A stretch of 50,053 bases of DNA from an uncultured Bacteroidota bacterium (GTDB lineage: Bacteria; Bacteroidota; Bacteroidia; Chitinophagales; Chitinophagaceae), in NCBI GenBank assembly GCA_903887005.1, contig CAISOH010000132.1, positions 1 to 50,053 on the forward strand, written 5' to 3'. A program made the position numbers and the translations under genes. This document shows positions 35,701-43,455 of this stretch, in pieces. Each line of letters starts with the position of its first letter. The stretch's first letter is position 1. The notes below the pieces were generated by a model. The model did not search any database. It was not told where the DNA came from and saw nothing but the letters and a program-made list of their open reading frames with translations.

Positions 35701-36453
35701 GTCAGCGAGTACAACAAGATGGTGAACAAAGTAGAAGAGAATGCTGCATTGCTCGCCCAGAGCGAGCGGGAAAGTGCATGGCGCGAAATGGCGAGGCAGG
35801 TGGCGCACGAGATCAAAAACCCACTGACGCCCATGAAGCTGAATATTCAATACCTGCAGCAGGCAATGAAAAATAACAATCCCGATATAAAGGAACTCAC
35901 AAATAAAGTTTCGGAATCCATCATTGAGCAGATAGATAACCTTTCCTATATAGCCTCTGAATTTTCGAATTTCGCGAAGATGCCTGAAGCCAGGCCTGAA
36001 GAACTGGAATTGTATGAATTGCTGAATAAGGCTTTGGAACTTTATCTTGATGATACCCATATAAAAGTTGCAATTTACCAAACTTCTGAAAAACTATATG
36101 TGCTGTCTGATCGCAGCCAATTGCTGCGGGTATTCACCAACCTGCTCGAAAATGCAAAGCAGGCAATACCCAATGACAGAACAGGAAATATTGTAGTGTC
36201 TTTAAAAACAGAGGATAGGGACGCTATTATATCTTTTACCGATAATGGAGTTGGCATTTCAGAAGAGGTAGCGACAAAAATATTCCAGCCTTACTTCACC
36301 ACCAAGTCATCAGGTACCGGTTTAGGCCTTGCCATGACTAAGAAAATAATAGAATTCTGGAAAGGTGGAATATGGTTTGAATCAAAAGAAGGAGAAGGCA
36401 CAACGTTCTATATAAGGTTGCCGTTAGTAAAACCATCAGGCGCTAAAGCATAA
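32713..36453 (+). CDS. Large membrane-bound sensor histidine kinase (NtrY-like)
   Basis: The 1246-residue protein has an N-terminal membrane helix (WGWLLLSLLLWC), a large external part and a cluster of about seven further helices between residues 200 and 465. A second external sensor region and additional membrane helices follow near 720, 760 and 940, then a HAMP domain at about 960-1010. The kinase core has the H-box QVAHEIKNPLTPMKL with phosphoacceptor H1032, N-box LLENAKQAI near 1145, and G-box GTGLGLAMTKKI near 1200. The layout resembles NtrY-type kinases. No response regulator lies next to it, so it must act with one encoded elsewhere. The 9-bp gap to mazG suggests an operon. Confidence 0.9.
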   Translation: MLRRYPYWGWLLLSLLLWCINGYKFRLHRQSILPERMARTVTKDLQQRIDVFEGFVREHDKIRRMFSDSLTEKESSQINKLPFYIFGYDRDTLKFWNTNSVIAGSNDSASGKTIILRNEKGVFIARYIKLPFEHRQLVVLFPVMITYPLENNYLKSHFVASEYIPVKTKIIAPEGNPAGAYSITVHGNHTLFYLRFNPQEIQKWIPDTLFIIMLIMAVLASMFWIQLMVIHLTRNISRLAGFGITLIIVGSLRALLYLYGLPFNLDTLNFFSPSLYASSKYLSSFGDLFINTLCILWLVIFLTRHTPYKTYCNTFERKTTRKFIAIILILSLIGYVFLFVNVIRSLVLDSNISFDVSHFYAINVYTILGLLVIGTITGISCLVIYLFNIQLQTLIKSYWPKYLLITITGMAFLLVTGNIHDGYDIAILIWLLLFTALLDIPRFALVSDLFEPHMIFWAVFICAFCTGILQYFNQIKEQKARTAFVELQLSPHRDNIMEFAFNEIVHNIERDKFLKNFFYKPSAAGRKLVNQKFDDHYLSGPLNKYHAKVYLFDAKEKELFNKDSVSYTTLQNEKKEASSIPNSSNLYYKESILEGHYYLADIPIYSDTINKVIGYVIIDLDLKKQVAETVYPELLQTTTSKVSSGNNEYAYAIYINDKLITQTNDYAFNNYLANDTLKEQKYAFYTNDNISELHYKIADKRTIVVVNRHSQIIETITLFSYLFGMQVLLAIIILLYQLYISYFTNTLDSKKFIRLTLRKRVHFSMLAVVMISFIVIGSVTILFFTNQYQSSNKDKFQSSMQAAKQSVQDYLKNENAYDDYNMFDTVSKSSKFKDYVTTIAKSQKIDINIFDEDGELLAASQDEIYNKGLISRRMRPDAFYGLNILGRSIVIQDERVGGLSYLSAYEPLRDEHGVTLGYINVPFFSSEKDLNYQISNIVVTLINLYAFIFLLSSLIAILITRWITSTFNMIIQQFGRINLLRNERISWPYDDEIGLLVSEYNKMVNKVEENAALLAQSERESAWREMARQVAHEIKNPLTPMKLNIQYLQQAMKNNNPDIKELTNKVSESIIEQIDNLSYIASEFSNFAKMPEARPEELELYELLNKALELYLDDTHIKVAIYQTSEKLYVLSDRSQLLRVFTNLLENAKQAIPNDRTGNIVVSLKTEDRDAIISFTDNGVGISEEVATKIFQPYFTTKSSGTGLGLAMTKKIIEFWKGGIWFESKEGEGTTFYIRLPLVKPSGAKA

Positions 36454-36559
36454 TTTAATGTGGTAATGTGGTTAAATGTGAAGTTTGATGGCTCAATTGC
36501 GCAATTGCTGAATGGCTTAATTAATGTGGCAATGTGGTTAATGTGATGAATGTGGTGGT
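36454..36559. repeat. AATGTGG-type imperfect direct repeats with palindrome
   Basis: A block reading TTTAATGTGGTAATGTGG (36454-36471) followed by TTAAATGTGA recurs as TTAATGTGGCAATGTGG plus TTAATGTGA near 36520-36546. Between them is a perfect 14-bp palindrome CAATTGCGCAATTG (36494-36507). It looks like an intergenic repeat rather than a gene. The surrounding 36454-36930 gap also holds a nested hairpin and a terminator. Confidence 0.5.
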
Positions 36560-36610
36560 TTTGCGCAATTCTACTTTAAATTTTTTTTTTTAGGGTGATG
36601 AAAAAGGGTT

Positions 36611-36671
36611 TGTAGTTGATAATCTATTAAATAGATTAAAAACTGAATTGCGATAGCACCTGTCAACTACA
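36611..36671. other. Nested inverted repeat (possible structured RNA or cruciform)
   Basis: The outer arms TGTAGTTGA (36611-36619) and TCAACTACA (36663-36671) are perfect complements. Inside is a second perfect hairpin with arms AATCTATT (36621-36628) and AATAGATT (36630-36637). No gene overlaps it. Confidence 0.4.
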
Positions 36672-36756
36672 GGAAGGTAAGTCCAAAAACGCTTTTACTT
36701 TGATGAAAAAGCAAGAAAAAGCTAACCCAAAGTCAATTTATGAAGGAACCAAAAAA

Positions 36757-36781
36757 AGAGGCCACCCTTGCGGCAGCCTCT
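36757..36781 (-). terminator. Rho-independent terminator for the minus-strand gene at 36931
   Basis: The arms AGAGGC (36757-36762) and GCCTCT (36776-36781) pair, and on the minus strand the hairpin is followed by seven T residues. It lies downstream of the 36931-37344 gene and of the small open frame at 36810-36944, implying that both are on one transcript. Confidence 0.65.
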
Positions 36782-36809
36782 CTATAGATTTTGATTATTC
36801 TTTAAATTA

Positions 36810-36944
36810 CTATGGCTGTGTAACCGTATTCATTTGAAGGGTAACAGCAGTTTGCGCCTGTTTGCAAATTGATACCTGTCTGGCCTGAAATGATCCCAAT
36901 TCGCCCTTCAATTCTTCTAAAAAAACAACTTTAGCCTTGCTTTT
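36810..36944 (-). other. 44-codon open frame without start codon, gene remnant or hidden small gene
   Basis: After a TGA at 36945-36947 the minus strand stays open for 44 codons (starting KSKAKVVFLEELKGELGSF) and ends at TAG 36810. It overlaps the end of the 36931 gene in another frame. The composition looks protein-like, but there is no ATG, GTG or convincing TTG near its beginning. It could be a frameshifted tail, a remnant, or a short peptide gene that lost its start. Confidence 0.25.
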
Positions 36945-37344
36945 TCAAGCTTTCCCTTACAGCCGTTAATAAGATCATAAAATCAGATTTGACATCACTT
37001 TCAAGAGCTAGTTTATTTGTCCAGACATACTCTTTACAAAATACGTCCATCGGTCTCTTTGAATTTTTTTCTACAACAATGCCCTCCGGCGGAATGCAGT
37101 CATTTATGATATGTTCACGCTTTTGAATTTTTGTTTCATCTATCGTAAGATACACTTTTATCTTAGGATTGTCCTGTGGATGATAAAGTGCATGTCCTAA
37201 TGTAAAAAAAACATCCATATCACATCTTATGCAAATCCAATGCTTCCCTTTTGGCTTTGTTGAAAATTTAAACTTATTGCCTGGTTTATCACTTATAACG
37301 ACTTTTTGCAGGATGGTAATTAAATCCTGTAGTTCTTCTCCCAT
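36931..37344 (-). CDS. Hypothetical cytoplasmic protein
   Basis: The 137-residue product is not recognised. It has no signal peptide or membrane helix. It contains KFKFSTKPKGKHWICIRCDM near residues 24-43, a beta-rich middle (IKVYLTIDETKIQKREHI), and a helical end (DFMILLTAVRESLKKQG). Its start MGEELQDLITILQKVV follows an A+T-rich stretch. A terminator lies 150 bp downstream. It is isolated between repeat-rich intergenic regions, so context gives no function. Confidence 0.6.
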   Translation of the reverse strand: MGEELQDLITILQKVVISDKPGNKFKFSTKPKGKHWICIRCDMDVFFTLGHALYHPQDNPKIKVYLTIDETKIQKREHIINDCIPPEGIVVEKNSKRPMDVFCKEYVWTNKLALESDVKSDFMILLTAVRESLKKQG

Positions 37345-37532
37345 AATTTTTATTTGAAATTAGTATTAATTTTTCTTGCTCATTGCTTTATATAAATTTC
37401 ATCTTTAAGTCCTGTCAGAAGCAATTTATTAGTATTTGACTTTGCTGTCAATACGGGCCAAATGATCTATTAATAAAGTTCTGAATCACGAATAATGCAA
37501 ATCCCGGAGCGACATAAAATCCATACAAGAAA

Positions 37533-37562
37533 AAAGGAATTGCACTGTGGTACAACTCCTTT
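37533..37562 (-). terminator. Rho-independent terminator behind tRNA-Met remnant 1
   Basis: AAAGGA (37533-37538) and TCCTTT (37557-37562), with inner TTG/CAA pairs, form a hairpin followed on the minus strand by a T-rich run. It lies just beyond the 3' side of the tRNA remnant at 37584-37638, as a tRNA gene terminator would. Confidence 0.6.
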
Positions 37563-37583
37563 CATTCAATCATTTAATTTCTG

Positions 37584-37638
37584 TGGTCCACCAGTTCCGA
37601 TACCTATCGGAATAAACCCAGGACCACCTGATTATGAG
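37584..37638 (-). pseudogene. tRNA-Met (CAT) 3' remnant 1, with palindrome in the T-arm region
   Basis: The plus strand reads GGACCACCTGATTATGAG at 37621-37638, the complement of a tRNA anticodon loop (CTCATAA, anticodon CAT), 3' anticodon stem and variable loop. It matches the better fragment at 48834-48852. Beyond it the T-arm region is disrupted by the palindromic segment TTCCGATACCTATCGGAA (37595-37612). The sequence before the anticodon loop is not tRNA-like, so only the 3' part survives. The 37345-38020 gap otherwise contains a terminator and a possible degraded frame. Confidence 0.6.
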
Positions 37639-37696
37639 AAGGCCACGATTACCTTCTTTTTGATGATTTAAAGAGAATGTTTAAGTTTCCAATGCT

Positions 37697-37980
37697 TTAT
37701 CGGCTTGCAAGGTAGTCAATTTTACCGGTAACATCCGTCTTTGATGTTAAACCATAGGTAAAGTTCAACGCGCAGGCTGCAACAACCTTGCGGTTTGCAC
37801 GCACTCACATGTCCCTGCCACTGAATGCAGATGGCAAAATTTGCCCGTCAAAGGAAATAATACAATCAGGAAACGCATTTATATGCGCCTTAAAGTTCTC
37901 AACAAATGTAAGCGGGCATCCACGTTCAACCGAAAATGATTGTAGGTCGTTGAAATGCTCCTGCAAAATCCTGAAACCTG
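37697..37980 (-). pseudogene. Possible degraded reading frame with internal TGA
   Basis: The minus strand from about 37980 reads LSGFRILQEHFNDLQSFSVE and continues to SGRDM. It then meets one in-frame TGA and runs on through VVAACALNFTYGLTSKTDV to a TAA at 37697. The balanced composition on both sides of one stop suggests a decayed gene. No family is recognised and no start codon was identified. Confidence 0.3.
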
Positions 37981-38020
37981 AAAGTTATTTAAACCCTATG
38001 CGTAAAAGGCAATAAAGAAT

Positions 38021-38311
38021 TTATTTTTTGGCCTTGCCACTTGCCATTTTATCCTTGAAACCTTTTCCAGCTTTAAATTTAGGTACTTTACGTGCTTTGA
38101 TTTTCAAAGCCGCTCCTGTCTGTGGATTGCGTCCTGTGCGGGCTACCCGGCTTGAAACTGAAAAAGTACCGAAACCTACGAGCGTAACTTTATCGCCTTT
38201 CTTTAAAGTAGATACGATAGCGCTCGTAAATGATTCCAGCGCTTCGTTTGCCTGTGTTTTAGAAATGCCGGAATCTTTGGCAATCTGGTCAATTAATTCT
38301 GCCTTGTTCAT
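38021..38311 (-). CDS. hup: HU-family DNA-binding protein
   Basis: The 96-residue protein is a standard HU/IHF-type histone-like protein. It opens MNKAELIDQIAKDSGISKTQ, has the beta-arm region VTLVGFGTFSVSSRVARTGR with RNPQTG at the DNA-intercalating tip, and ends with a lysine-rich tail (GFKDKMASGKAKK). It bends and compacts DNA as a dimer. The ATG at 38311 matches the family N-terminus exactly; twelve upstream codons of open frame were excluded. Confidence 0.95.
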   Translation of the reverse strand: MNKAELIDQIAKDSGISKTQANEALESFTSAIVSTLKKGDKVTLVGFGTFSVSSRVARTGRNPQTGAALKIKARKVPKFKAGKGFKDKMASGKAKK

Positions 38312-38641
38312 AAAATATAGTTGTTGTTTTAGAGTGCTATAATACAAAAAGAAAAACTATTATTTACAAATGTTTTGATCAAGTGGGATCATCTGTAATT
38401 TCTCAACTCGTGAACTATACTTAATAACATGATATTTATTCCATCCGGAGATTTAAAAGGGATGATTACCTTTATAGTAATGCTTGGTTCTTTATATAGT
38501 CATGAGCTGGTTATATATGAACATTTACTACAGACGTATTGTCCGGCCATTACTTGTTTATTTGGGGATAAGAGACGGCATGGAACGATATTTGAATAGT
38601 AAAAGTGAAACCAGGTTTATTTTTATCAAAATCCGAAGCCA
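38312..38641. other. Intergenic gap, divergent promoter region
   Basis: This A+T-rich 330-bp stretch lies between the divergently transcribed HU and dehydrogenase genes and must hold both promoters. No repeat, hairpin or further gene was found in it. Confidence 0.4.
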
Positions 38642-39853
38642 TTGAATAGTCAACTGAACATCCTGTTATTGGAAAATATAAATCCTGAAGCTGTCAAAGT
38701 CTTCAGACAAAATGGTTATGAACAGATAACCCACTTAAAAACTGCATTATCTGAAGAAGAGCTAATCAGTAAGATAGGGAATGTTGACTTGCTGGGCATT
38801 CGTTCCCGGACACTGATAACCAAAAAAGTACTTGATGCTGCAAAAAAGCTGATAGGGATTGGCTGTTACTGTATCGGCACTGACCAGGTTGATATTTATT
38901 CAGCCATGAACAAAGGCGTAGCGGTGTTCAATGCTCCATATTCCAATACACGATCTGTGGCCGAGTTGGTAATAGGAGCCTCCATAATGCTTATTCGTAA
39001 AATACCCGAAAAAAATAAGTTGATCCATGAGGGGATTTGGATGAAAGATGCCAGTAACAGTCATGAGTTACGGGGAAAAACAATGGGTATCATTGGGTAT
39101 GGTAATATAGGCAGCCAGGTGAGCGTTATGGCAGAGTCACTGGGTATGAAAGTGATCTTTTACGATACACAGAAAAAATTACCTCTTGGTAATGCCATGG
39201 CAATAGAAAGCTTAAGTGAATTGCTGCAATCTGCTGATATAATTTCTATACATACACCTGCAGGCGAAGACACGCATAACATGATAAATCCGGAAACGAT
39301 TTTACAATGTAAAAAAGGAGCTATTTTAATAAATTATGCAAGGGGTGAAGTAGCAGATATGAATGCTGTGAAATCTGCATTGGAAACGGGGCTGTTGTCC
39401 GGAGCGGCTTTTGATGTATATCCAGAGGAGCCGTCTAAGAACGGGGATGCTTTTATTTGCCCGTTGCAGCAAATGCCAAATGTATTGCTCACACCGCACA
39501 TAGGCGGAAGTACTGTAGAAGCACAGGTAAGCGCAGGCCTTGATGTAAGCAATAAACTGGTACAGTTTGCAAAACAAGGTATTACTGCAGGTTCTCTTTC
39601 TGTGCCGGAACTAAACCTTCCTGTGCAGGAAAATACACATAGAATACTGCACATCCATAAAAATGTTCCCGGTGTACTTTCAGACATCAATTCCAGGCTT
39701 TCAGAACATGGCATAAATATTTTAGGACAATATCTTAAAACAAACCAGGAGATCGGCTATGTGGTTTTAGATATCAGCCATGAAGCTTCCCAAAATGCGG
39801 CGGACCTTCTTATGCATGTAAAAGAAACAATAAAAGTGCGACTGCTCTATTGA
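38642..39853 (+). CDS. serA: D-3-phosphoglycerate dehydrogenase, SerA type
   Basis: The 403-residue protein is a D-isomer 2-hydroxyacid dehydrogenase with a C-terminal ACT domain. It shows GIGCYCIGTDQVDI, the NAD-binding loop GKTMGIIGYGNIGSQVS, catalytic Arg in NYARGEV, Glu in VYPEEPS, and His in LTPHIGGST. The ACT part starts near residue 330 (HIHKNVPGVLSDINSRL) and is the usual serine-feedback module. It carries out the first step of serine synthesis. No in-frame ATG exists between the upstream stop (38606) and the conserved start, so TTG at 38642 is the likely start codon. Confidence 0.9.
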   Translation: MNSQLNILLLENINPEAVKVFRQNGYEQITHLKTALSEEELISKIGNVDLLGIRSRTLITKKVLDAAKKLIGIGCYCIGTDQVDIYSAMNKGVAVFNAPYSNTRSVAELVIGASIMLIRKIPEKNKLIHEGIWMKDASNSHELRGKTMGIIGYGNIGSQVSVMAESLGMKVIFYDTQKKLPLGNAMAIESLSELLQSADIISIHTPAGEDTHNMINPETILQCKKGAILINYARGEVADMNAVKSALETGLLSGAAFDVYPEEPSKNGDAFICPLQQMPNVLLTPHIGGSTVEAQVSAGLDVSNKLVQFAKQGITAGSLSVPELNLPVQENTHRILHIHKNVPGVLSDINSRLSEHGINILGQYLKTNQEIGYVVLDISHEASQNAADLLMHVKETIKVRLLY

Positions 39854-40048
39854 GAAGATACTTCTTTAGCTCTAACCGTCTGGCAGGACATAGCAACAGC
39901 AACAGGGATTGACTGAAGTTGTCTTTCTAAATTAATCCAGAGAAGCTATTGTTGCACTTGCCTGGCCGGAATAGAAATAAATATACCGATAAAAAATAAT
40001 GATAGCTGGCTAAAGCAATAGGAATTATTTTGTTGAAAAATAAGTTTT

Positions 40049-41089
40049 ATGAAGCGATTACTTCTGCTCACTGCCCTAGGCATGGGATGCATAATTTTTT
40101 CCTACGGACAGTCAGCGGTATTTGTATCCAGGGCTACCGGAGTTTATGGTGTAGGATATAATACTGATGGCATGGCGGAAGATGACGGATCTCCTACGTC
40201 TATGCAACAGCTCCATAATTCTGCATTAGAAGGTTGCAAAAGCTGGAAAGGCACAGGTTGTGAATTTTTCTCTGAAAGTAAAGAAGCCGGCTGGCTGGCG
40301 GTTATTTCAGGACATAAAATTGCAGACGGCTCGGTCTTATTCTCTATCTCTTATGGCAACGCGACAGAAGCGGCAGCAGATGCTAAAGTAAGAAAAGAAT
40401 ATAAGGCCATGGGTGGCAAGGATGCTGATAGTATTAGCTTAAATACCTTTTATGTATATAACACTGCGAATGTGTGGAAGCCAGATCCAACAAATCCAAA
40501 TGGCTTTGAAAGTGAGGTAACAGCACGAGATGAAAAATATTATGGCATGGTTGATGCCTATATAACACTTGACTCCCTTTGGAAATTATATGATGCAAAT
40601 AAAATAACTGATCTAAAACCTGCCCTGGACGAATTGAATAAAAAGAATGTTACTATATCTGTAGTTAATAAAAATATTTTGCATATATATTTCGACTTTA
40701 GGATAGAGAAACACATTTTTGATAGTTTAGAAAATAAAAATAAAATCCCTACAATAGCCGGTTTGAGTAAACAAAAGAGGCTGGAAACCGACTTTGGCTA
40801 CGGCGCAGGTAAAAGAGCGGGTGCAGATTATGACCCTGAACCACTACCTGATTATGGCCAGGATAATTCAAATACTACAAGCCAGGGGTACTACATGCAA
40901 ATGATTGAGACAATGACATTAGCGCCCGCTACAAACGCCGCTTTGTTGAAAGATCATAATGATCTCAAATCCTATAAAGAAATAGAAAAGAAGAGCAAGA
41001 AGCCGGTATTGGTGCTTCGCAGGCAATTTATTAAATTTCTGCATGACAAATACCAAATTCCATATCCAAAAGTTTATTCCAACCGATGA
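40049..41089 (+). CDS. Exported protein with DUF4189-like N-terminal region
   Basis: The 346-residue protein has a signal peptide (LLLLTALGMGCIIFSYG) followed by a region (SAVFVSRATGVYGVGYNTDG, ALEGCKSWKGTGCEFFSES, GWLAVISG). Its pattern of small residues and paired cysteines resembles the DUF4189 domain. The rest is not recognised and includes a Lys-rich helical end. Its stop overlaps the next gene's ATG (ATGA), so the two exported proteins are translationally coupled and may work together in the envelope. Confidence 0.6.
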   Translation: MKRLLLLTALGMGCIIFSYGQSAVFVSRATGVYGVGYNTDGMAEDDGSPTSMQQLHNSALEGCKSWKGTGCEFFSESKEAGWLAVISGHKIADGSVLFSISYGNATEAAADAKVRKEYKAMGGKDADSISLNTFYVYNTANVWKPDPTNPNGFESEVTARDEKYYGMVDAYITLDSLWKLYDANKITDLKPALDELNKKNVTISVVNKNILHIYFDFRIEKHIFDSLENKNKIPTIAGLSKQKRLETDFGYGAGKRAGADYDPEPLPDYGQDNSNTTSQGYYMQMIETMTLAPATNAALLKDHNDLKSYKEIEKKSKKPVLVLRRQFIKFLHDKYQIPYPKVYSNR

Positions 41090-41715
41090 AGAAAATATTT
41101 TTGATCATTTTTTGTTTTTATTCTCTGGTAGTTGCCGGCAGCCCTGTTGGTGATACTTCTGTTCATAAGCCCAAAGCCAATAGTGCGGTTTCAAATCAAT
41201 TTAACGATAATGAACCCGAGGACACTGCAGACCATTCATTGGAAAAACATATGCGGATGGACGTCCCGCCGCTAACAGCAAAACGCCTACTACTACAAGA
41301 GAAAAGTGATTCGGCTAATAATGCGTACTTCGTCTGGAACTGCAGTTATAAACGAAGTATTTTTGAATTCCAGTACTGGTCGGGCATTATCATTTTTATA
41401 GTTGTCATATTTATCGTGTTTTTAGGCTTAGGATTTTCTGCATGGCAATTTTATATAACCATGCACCAGATCAAGATAAAACAAGCGCTTATATTACAAG
41501 ATAAGCCGGTTGACCCCGGAGATCCTGCAGCTTCTTTAAAAAGCGATATTGAAATTTCCACGTCAGGCATTAAGATCAACTCATCCGTATTGGGGGTCAT
41601 CATCATTGCGCTTTCCATAGCTTTCTTTTATTTATACCTTCTTTATGTATATCCCATACATGCTACGGAACAAGCCAAGAAAATAGATGTGCCGGCCATC
41701 GAAAAACCGAAATAA
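41086..41715 (+). CDS. Membrane protein of unknown function
   Basis: The 209-residue product starts with a signal-like helix (IFLIIFCFYSLVVAGSP). It has two strong membrane helices (WSGIIIFIVVIFIVFLGLGF at about residues 98-117, and LGVIIIALSIAFFYLYLLYV at about 168-187) separated by a charged segment (MHQIKIKQALILQDKP). No family is recognised. It is coupled to the preceding exported protein through an ATGA overlap. Confidence 0.65.
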   Translation: MKKIFLIIFCFYSLVVAGSPVGDTSVHKPKANSAVSNQFNDNEPEDTADHSLEKHMRMDVPPLTAKRLLLQEKSDSANNAYFVWNCSYKRSIFEFQYWSGIIIFIVVIFIVFLGLGFSAWQFYITMHQIKIKQALILQDKPVDPGDPAASLKSDIEISTSGIKINSSVLGVIIIALSIAFFYLYLLYVYPIHATEQAKKIDVPAIEKPK

Positions 41716-41879
41716 CAGACGGATCCCTGACGAAAGCGAAACCTTCGGCCAGAGGGATGATTATTGTTGCAAGCATAAATAAACCAGGCAGACACGCGGA
41801 CAAGTGGACAATAAACTGATAATATATCCGTTTTCGTACAACATGTCAATCGTAATGTATGTGTGAATGGAATAAATCT

Positions 41880-42542
41880 ATGTTGCGGAAGGCGGTTTCT
41901 ATTTGCATCTTTTTATTTTTATCAGATTCAAATTGCGGGTATGCTCAGATGAGTATTGGTGGTGGCTTTGAATACGGAACAGCTGCATTTATCAATAAAG
42001 GGATATTTGTCAAAAGGCCATCTATTGGCATATCGGGGATGATAAGTTACGCCGGGCGTGAAAGTAAATTATTTCCTTCTTTCACGTACCTTTTAAAGAA
42101 TATTGTAGTGCCCGTAGATAATAATTATTACACAGGGGTGGAAGATTTTGCAAAGGACCAACATTTCGCACTAAACCTTAATTACAGAACTACTTTCGAG
42201 TCAGATTATTATCAACTTTTTATGGGCGTTGGCATTGCACACATTAGCCCTGAAAAAAACCTCAGTGACGGGCAGGGAAATGCCATGACACTGACAGACA
42301 CAGCATCTGTCAGCATATATCCGCTGATACAGGCGGGTGTTAAATATATGCACAGGATATTACCTAACAGCTCATTTTACGTTGGTATAGAAGCCAATCT
42401 CAAATACATCCGTATGCATTCTGAGAATGTCTTTTATCTGCAGCAAGGTACGGGTTCTGTAAAGGCAACAATAGCGGGCGATATCATATTCCCGGGCGTC
42501 CAAATCCATCTTGATTATTTTTTTGACCGGAATGAGGAATGA
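41880..42542 (+). CDS. Outer-membrane beta-barrel-like protein
   Basis: The 220-residue product has a signal peptide (AVSICIFLFLSDSNCGYAQ) and alternating strand patterns typical of a small outer-membrane barrel: MSIGGGFEYGTAAFI, FALNLNYRTTFESDYYQLF, FYVGIEANLKYIRMH and a final VQIHLDYFF. The ATG at 41880 is chosen because it puts the signal peptide at the N-terminus; seven upstream codons are dropped. It follows the membrane protein by 164 bp. Function is unknown. Confidence 0.7.
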   Translation: MLRKAVSICIFLFLSDSNCGYAQMSIGGGFEYGTAAFINKGIFVKRPSIGISGMISYAGRESKLFPSFTYLLKNIVVPVDNNYYTGVEDFAKDQHFALNLNYRTTFESDYYQLFMGVGIAHISPEKNLSDGQGNAMTLTDTASVSIYPLIQAGVKYMHRILPNSSFYVGIEANLKYIRMHSENVFYLQQGTGSVKATIAGDIIFPGVQIHLDYFFDRNEE

Positions 42543-42693
42543 AGTTTGCCTGCTGTCTGATGATTAAATAACCCGATCCAAGCCAGCAACGAATTTTGAT
42601 TATATTTGTTTCATGCGTAGTTTTTCAGTTTCTTGTGTAGTGAAAAGCACTGATCGCGCTTTAATCAACTGATGTTAACCTAAACCAGCAAGT

Positions 42694-43296
42694 ATGAACA
42701 GGGTGAAAGTATGTTTGACTGTATTAATTCCGGTACTTATCGTTTTATTTTCAGGTTGCAGCAAGAAAAAAGACAGCGCTCCTCCTGCCACTGCCACTAC
42801 TACCACCAGTTCAAGCCCTTATTATTTCAGGTTTACGCTCAATAACAAAACCGATACGATTAATGGCGATAACTCTAAGTCGTACACACAAAATACCAAC
42901 GCAATACTCGGCATTATCTCGTCAAACAAATATACCCTCACTCCCGCCATAACGCTTAGATTCAGCCTGCCGGTGAACGCTGATACCGTGAAGGAAAGCG
43001 ATGTGCTGGGCCTTGCCGGGAAAACGCTTTATTTCTCAGATACATTCATGAGACCTGAAATAGACTACCAGGAAACCAGCTCTTCGGATACCTGGTATTC
43101 CCAGGTAGTGGCTGATCCGAGCTATAATGTGAAGGTTGCCAGTATCGTGTTTTCAGACACCGCTAATTACCAGGGCAACCCGGTAAGAACCTATGTTATT
43201 ACCGGCACCTGCCGGGCAAAGGTGCATCAATACGTTGACAAGGATACATCGCTGACCGGCTCATTTAAAATGGTATTATCACGGGTAACTTATTAG
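42694..43296 (+). CDS. Hypothetical lipoprotein
   Basis: The 200-residue protein has a lipoprotein signal peptide ending LIVLFSGCSKKK (lipidated Cys) and a low-complexity Thr/Ser linker (TATTTTSSS). A beta-rich mature domain follows (YYFRFTLNNKTDTINGDN, then VRTYVITGTCRAKVHQY). It resembles many small exported lipoproteins of this phylum but I cannot name a family. Confidence 0.7.
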   Translation: MNRVKVCLTVLIPVLIVLFSGCSKKKDSAPPATATTTTSSSPYYFRFTLNNKTDTINGDNSKSYTQNTNAILGIISSNKYTLTPAITLRFSLPVNADTVKESDVLGLAGKTLYFSDTFMRPEIDYQETSSSDTWYSQVVADPSYNVKVASIVFSDTANYQGNPVRTYVITGTCRAKVHQYVDKDTSLTGSFKMVLSRVTY

Positions 43297-43455
43297 GAGT
43301 GTGGGCTTGTATGTTTTGCAACAAAAGATACCTGCATTTTCTGTGGCTTCTCATTTCGACCGGAAGATGATTCTCGCGCAACGCTTGCAGATATTAAGCC
43401 CAAGTGGATTCAGATTAAGTGGTTTTTTTGTTACCTTTAGTGTTCAAATTGTGAT

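Noticed and set aside
37788-38015. A 75-codon plus-strand frame
   Set aside because: It is antisense to the more protein-like degraded frame on the minus strand and has no family resemblance.
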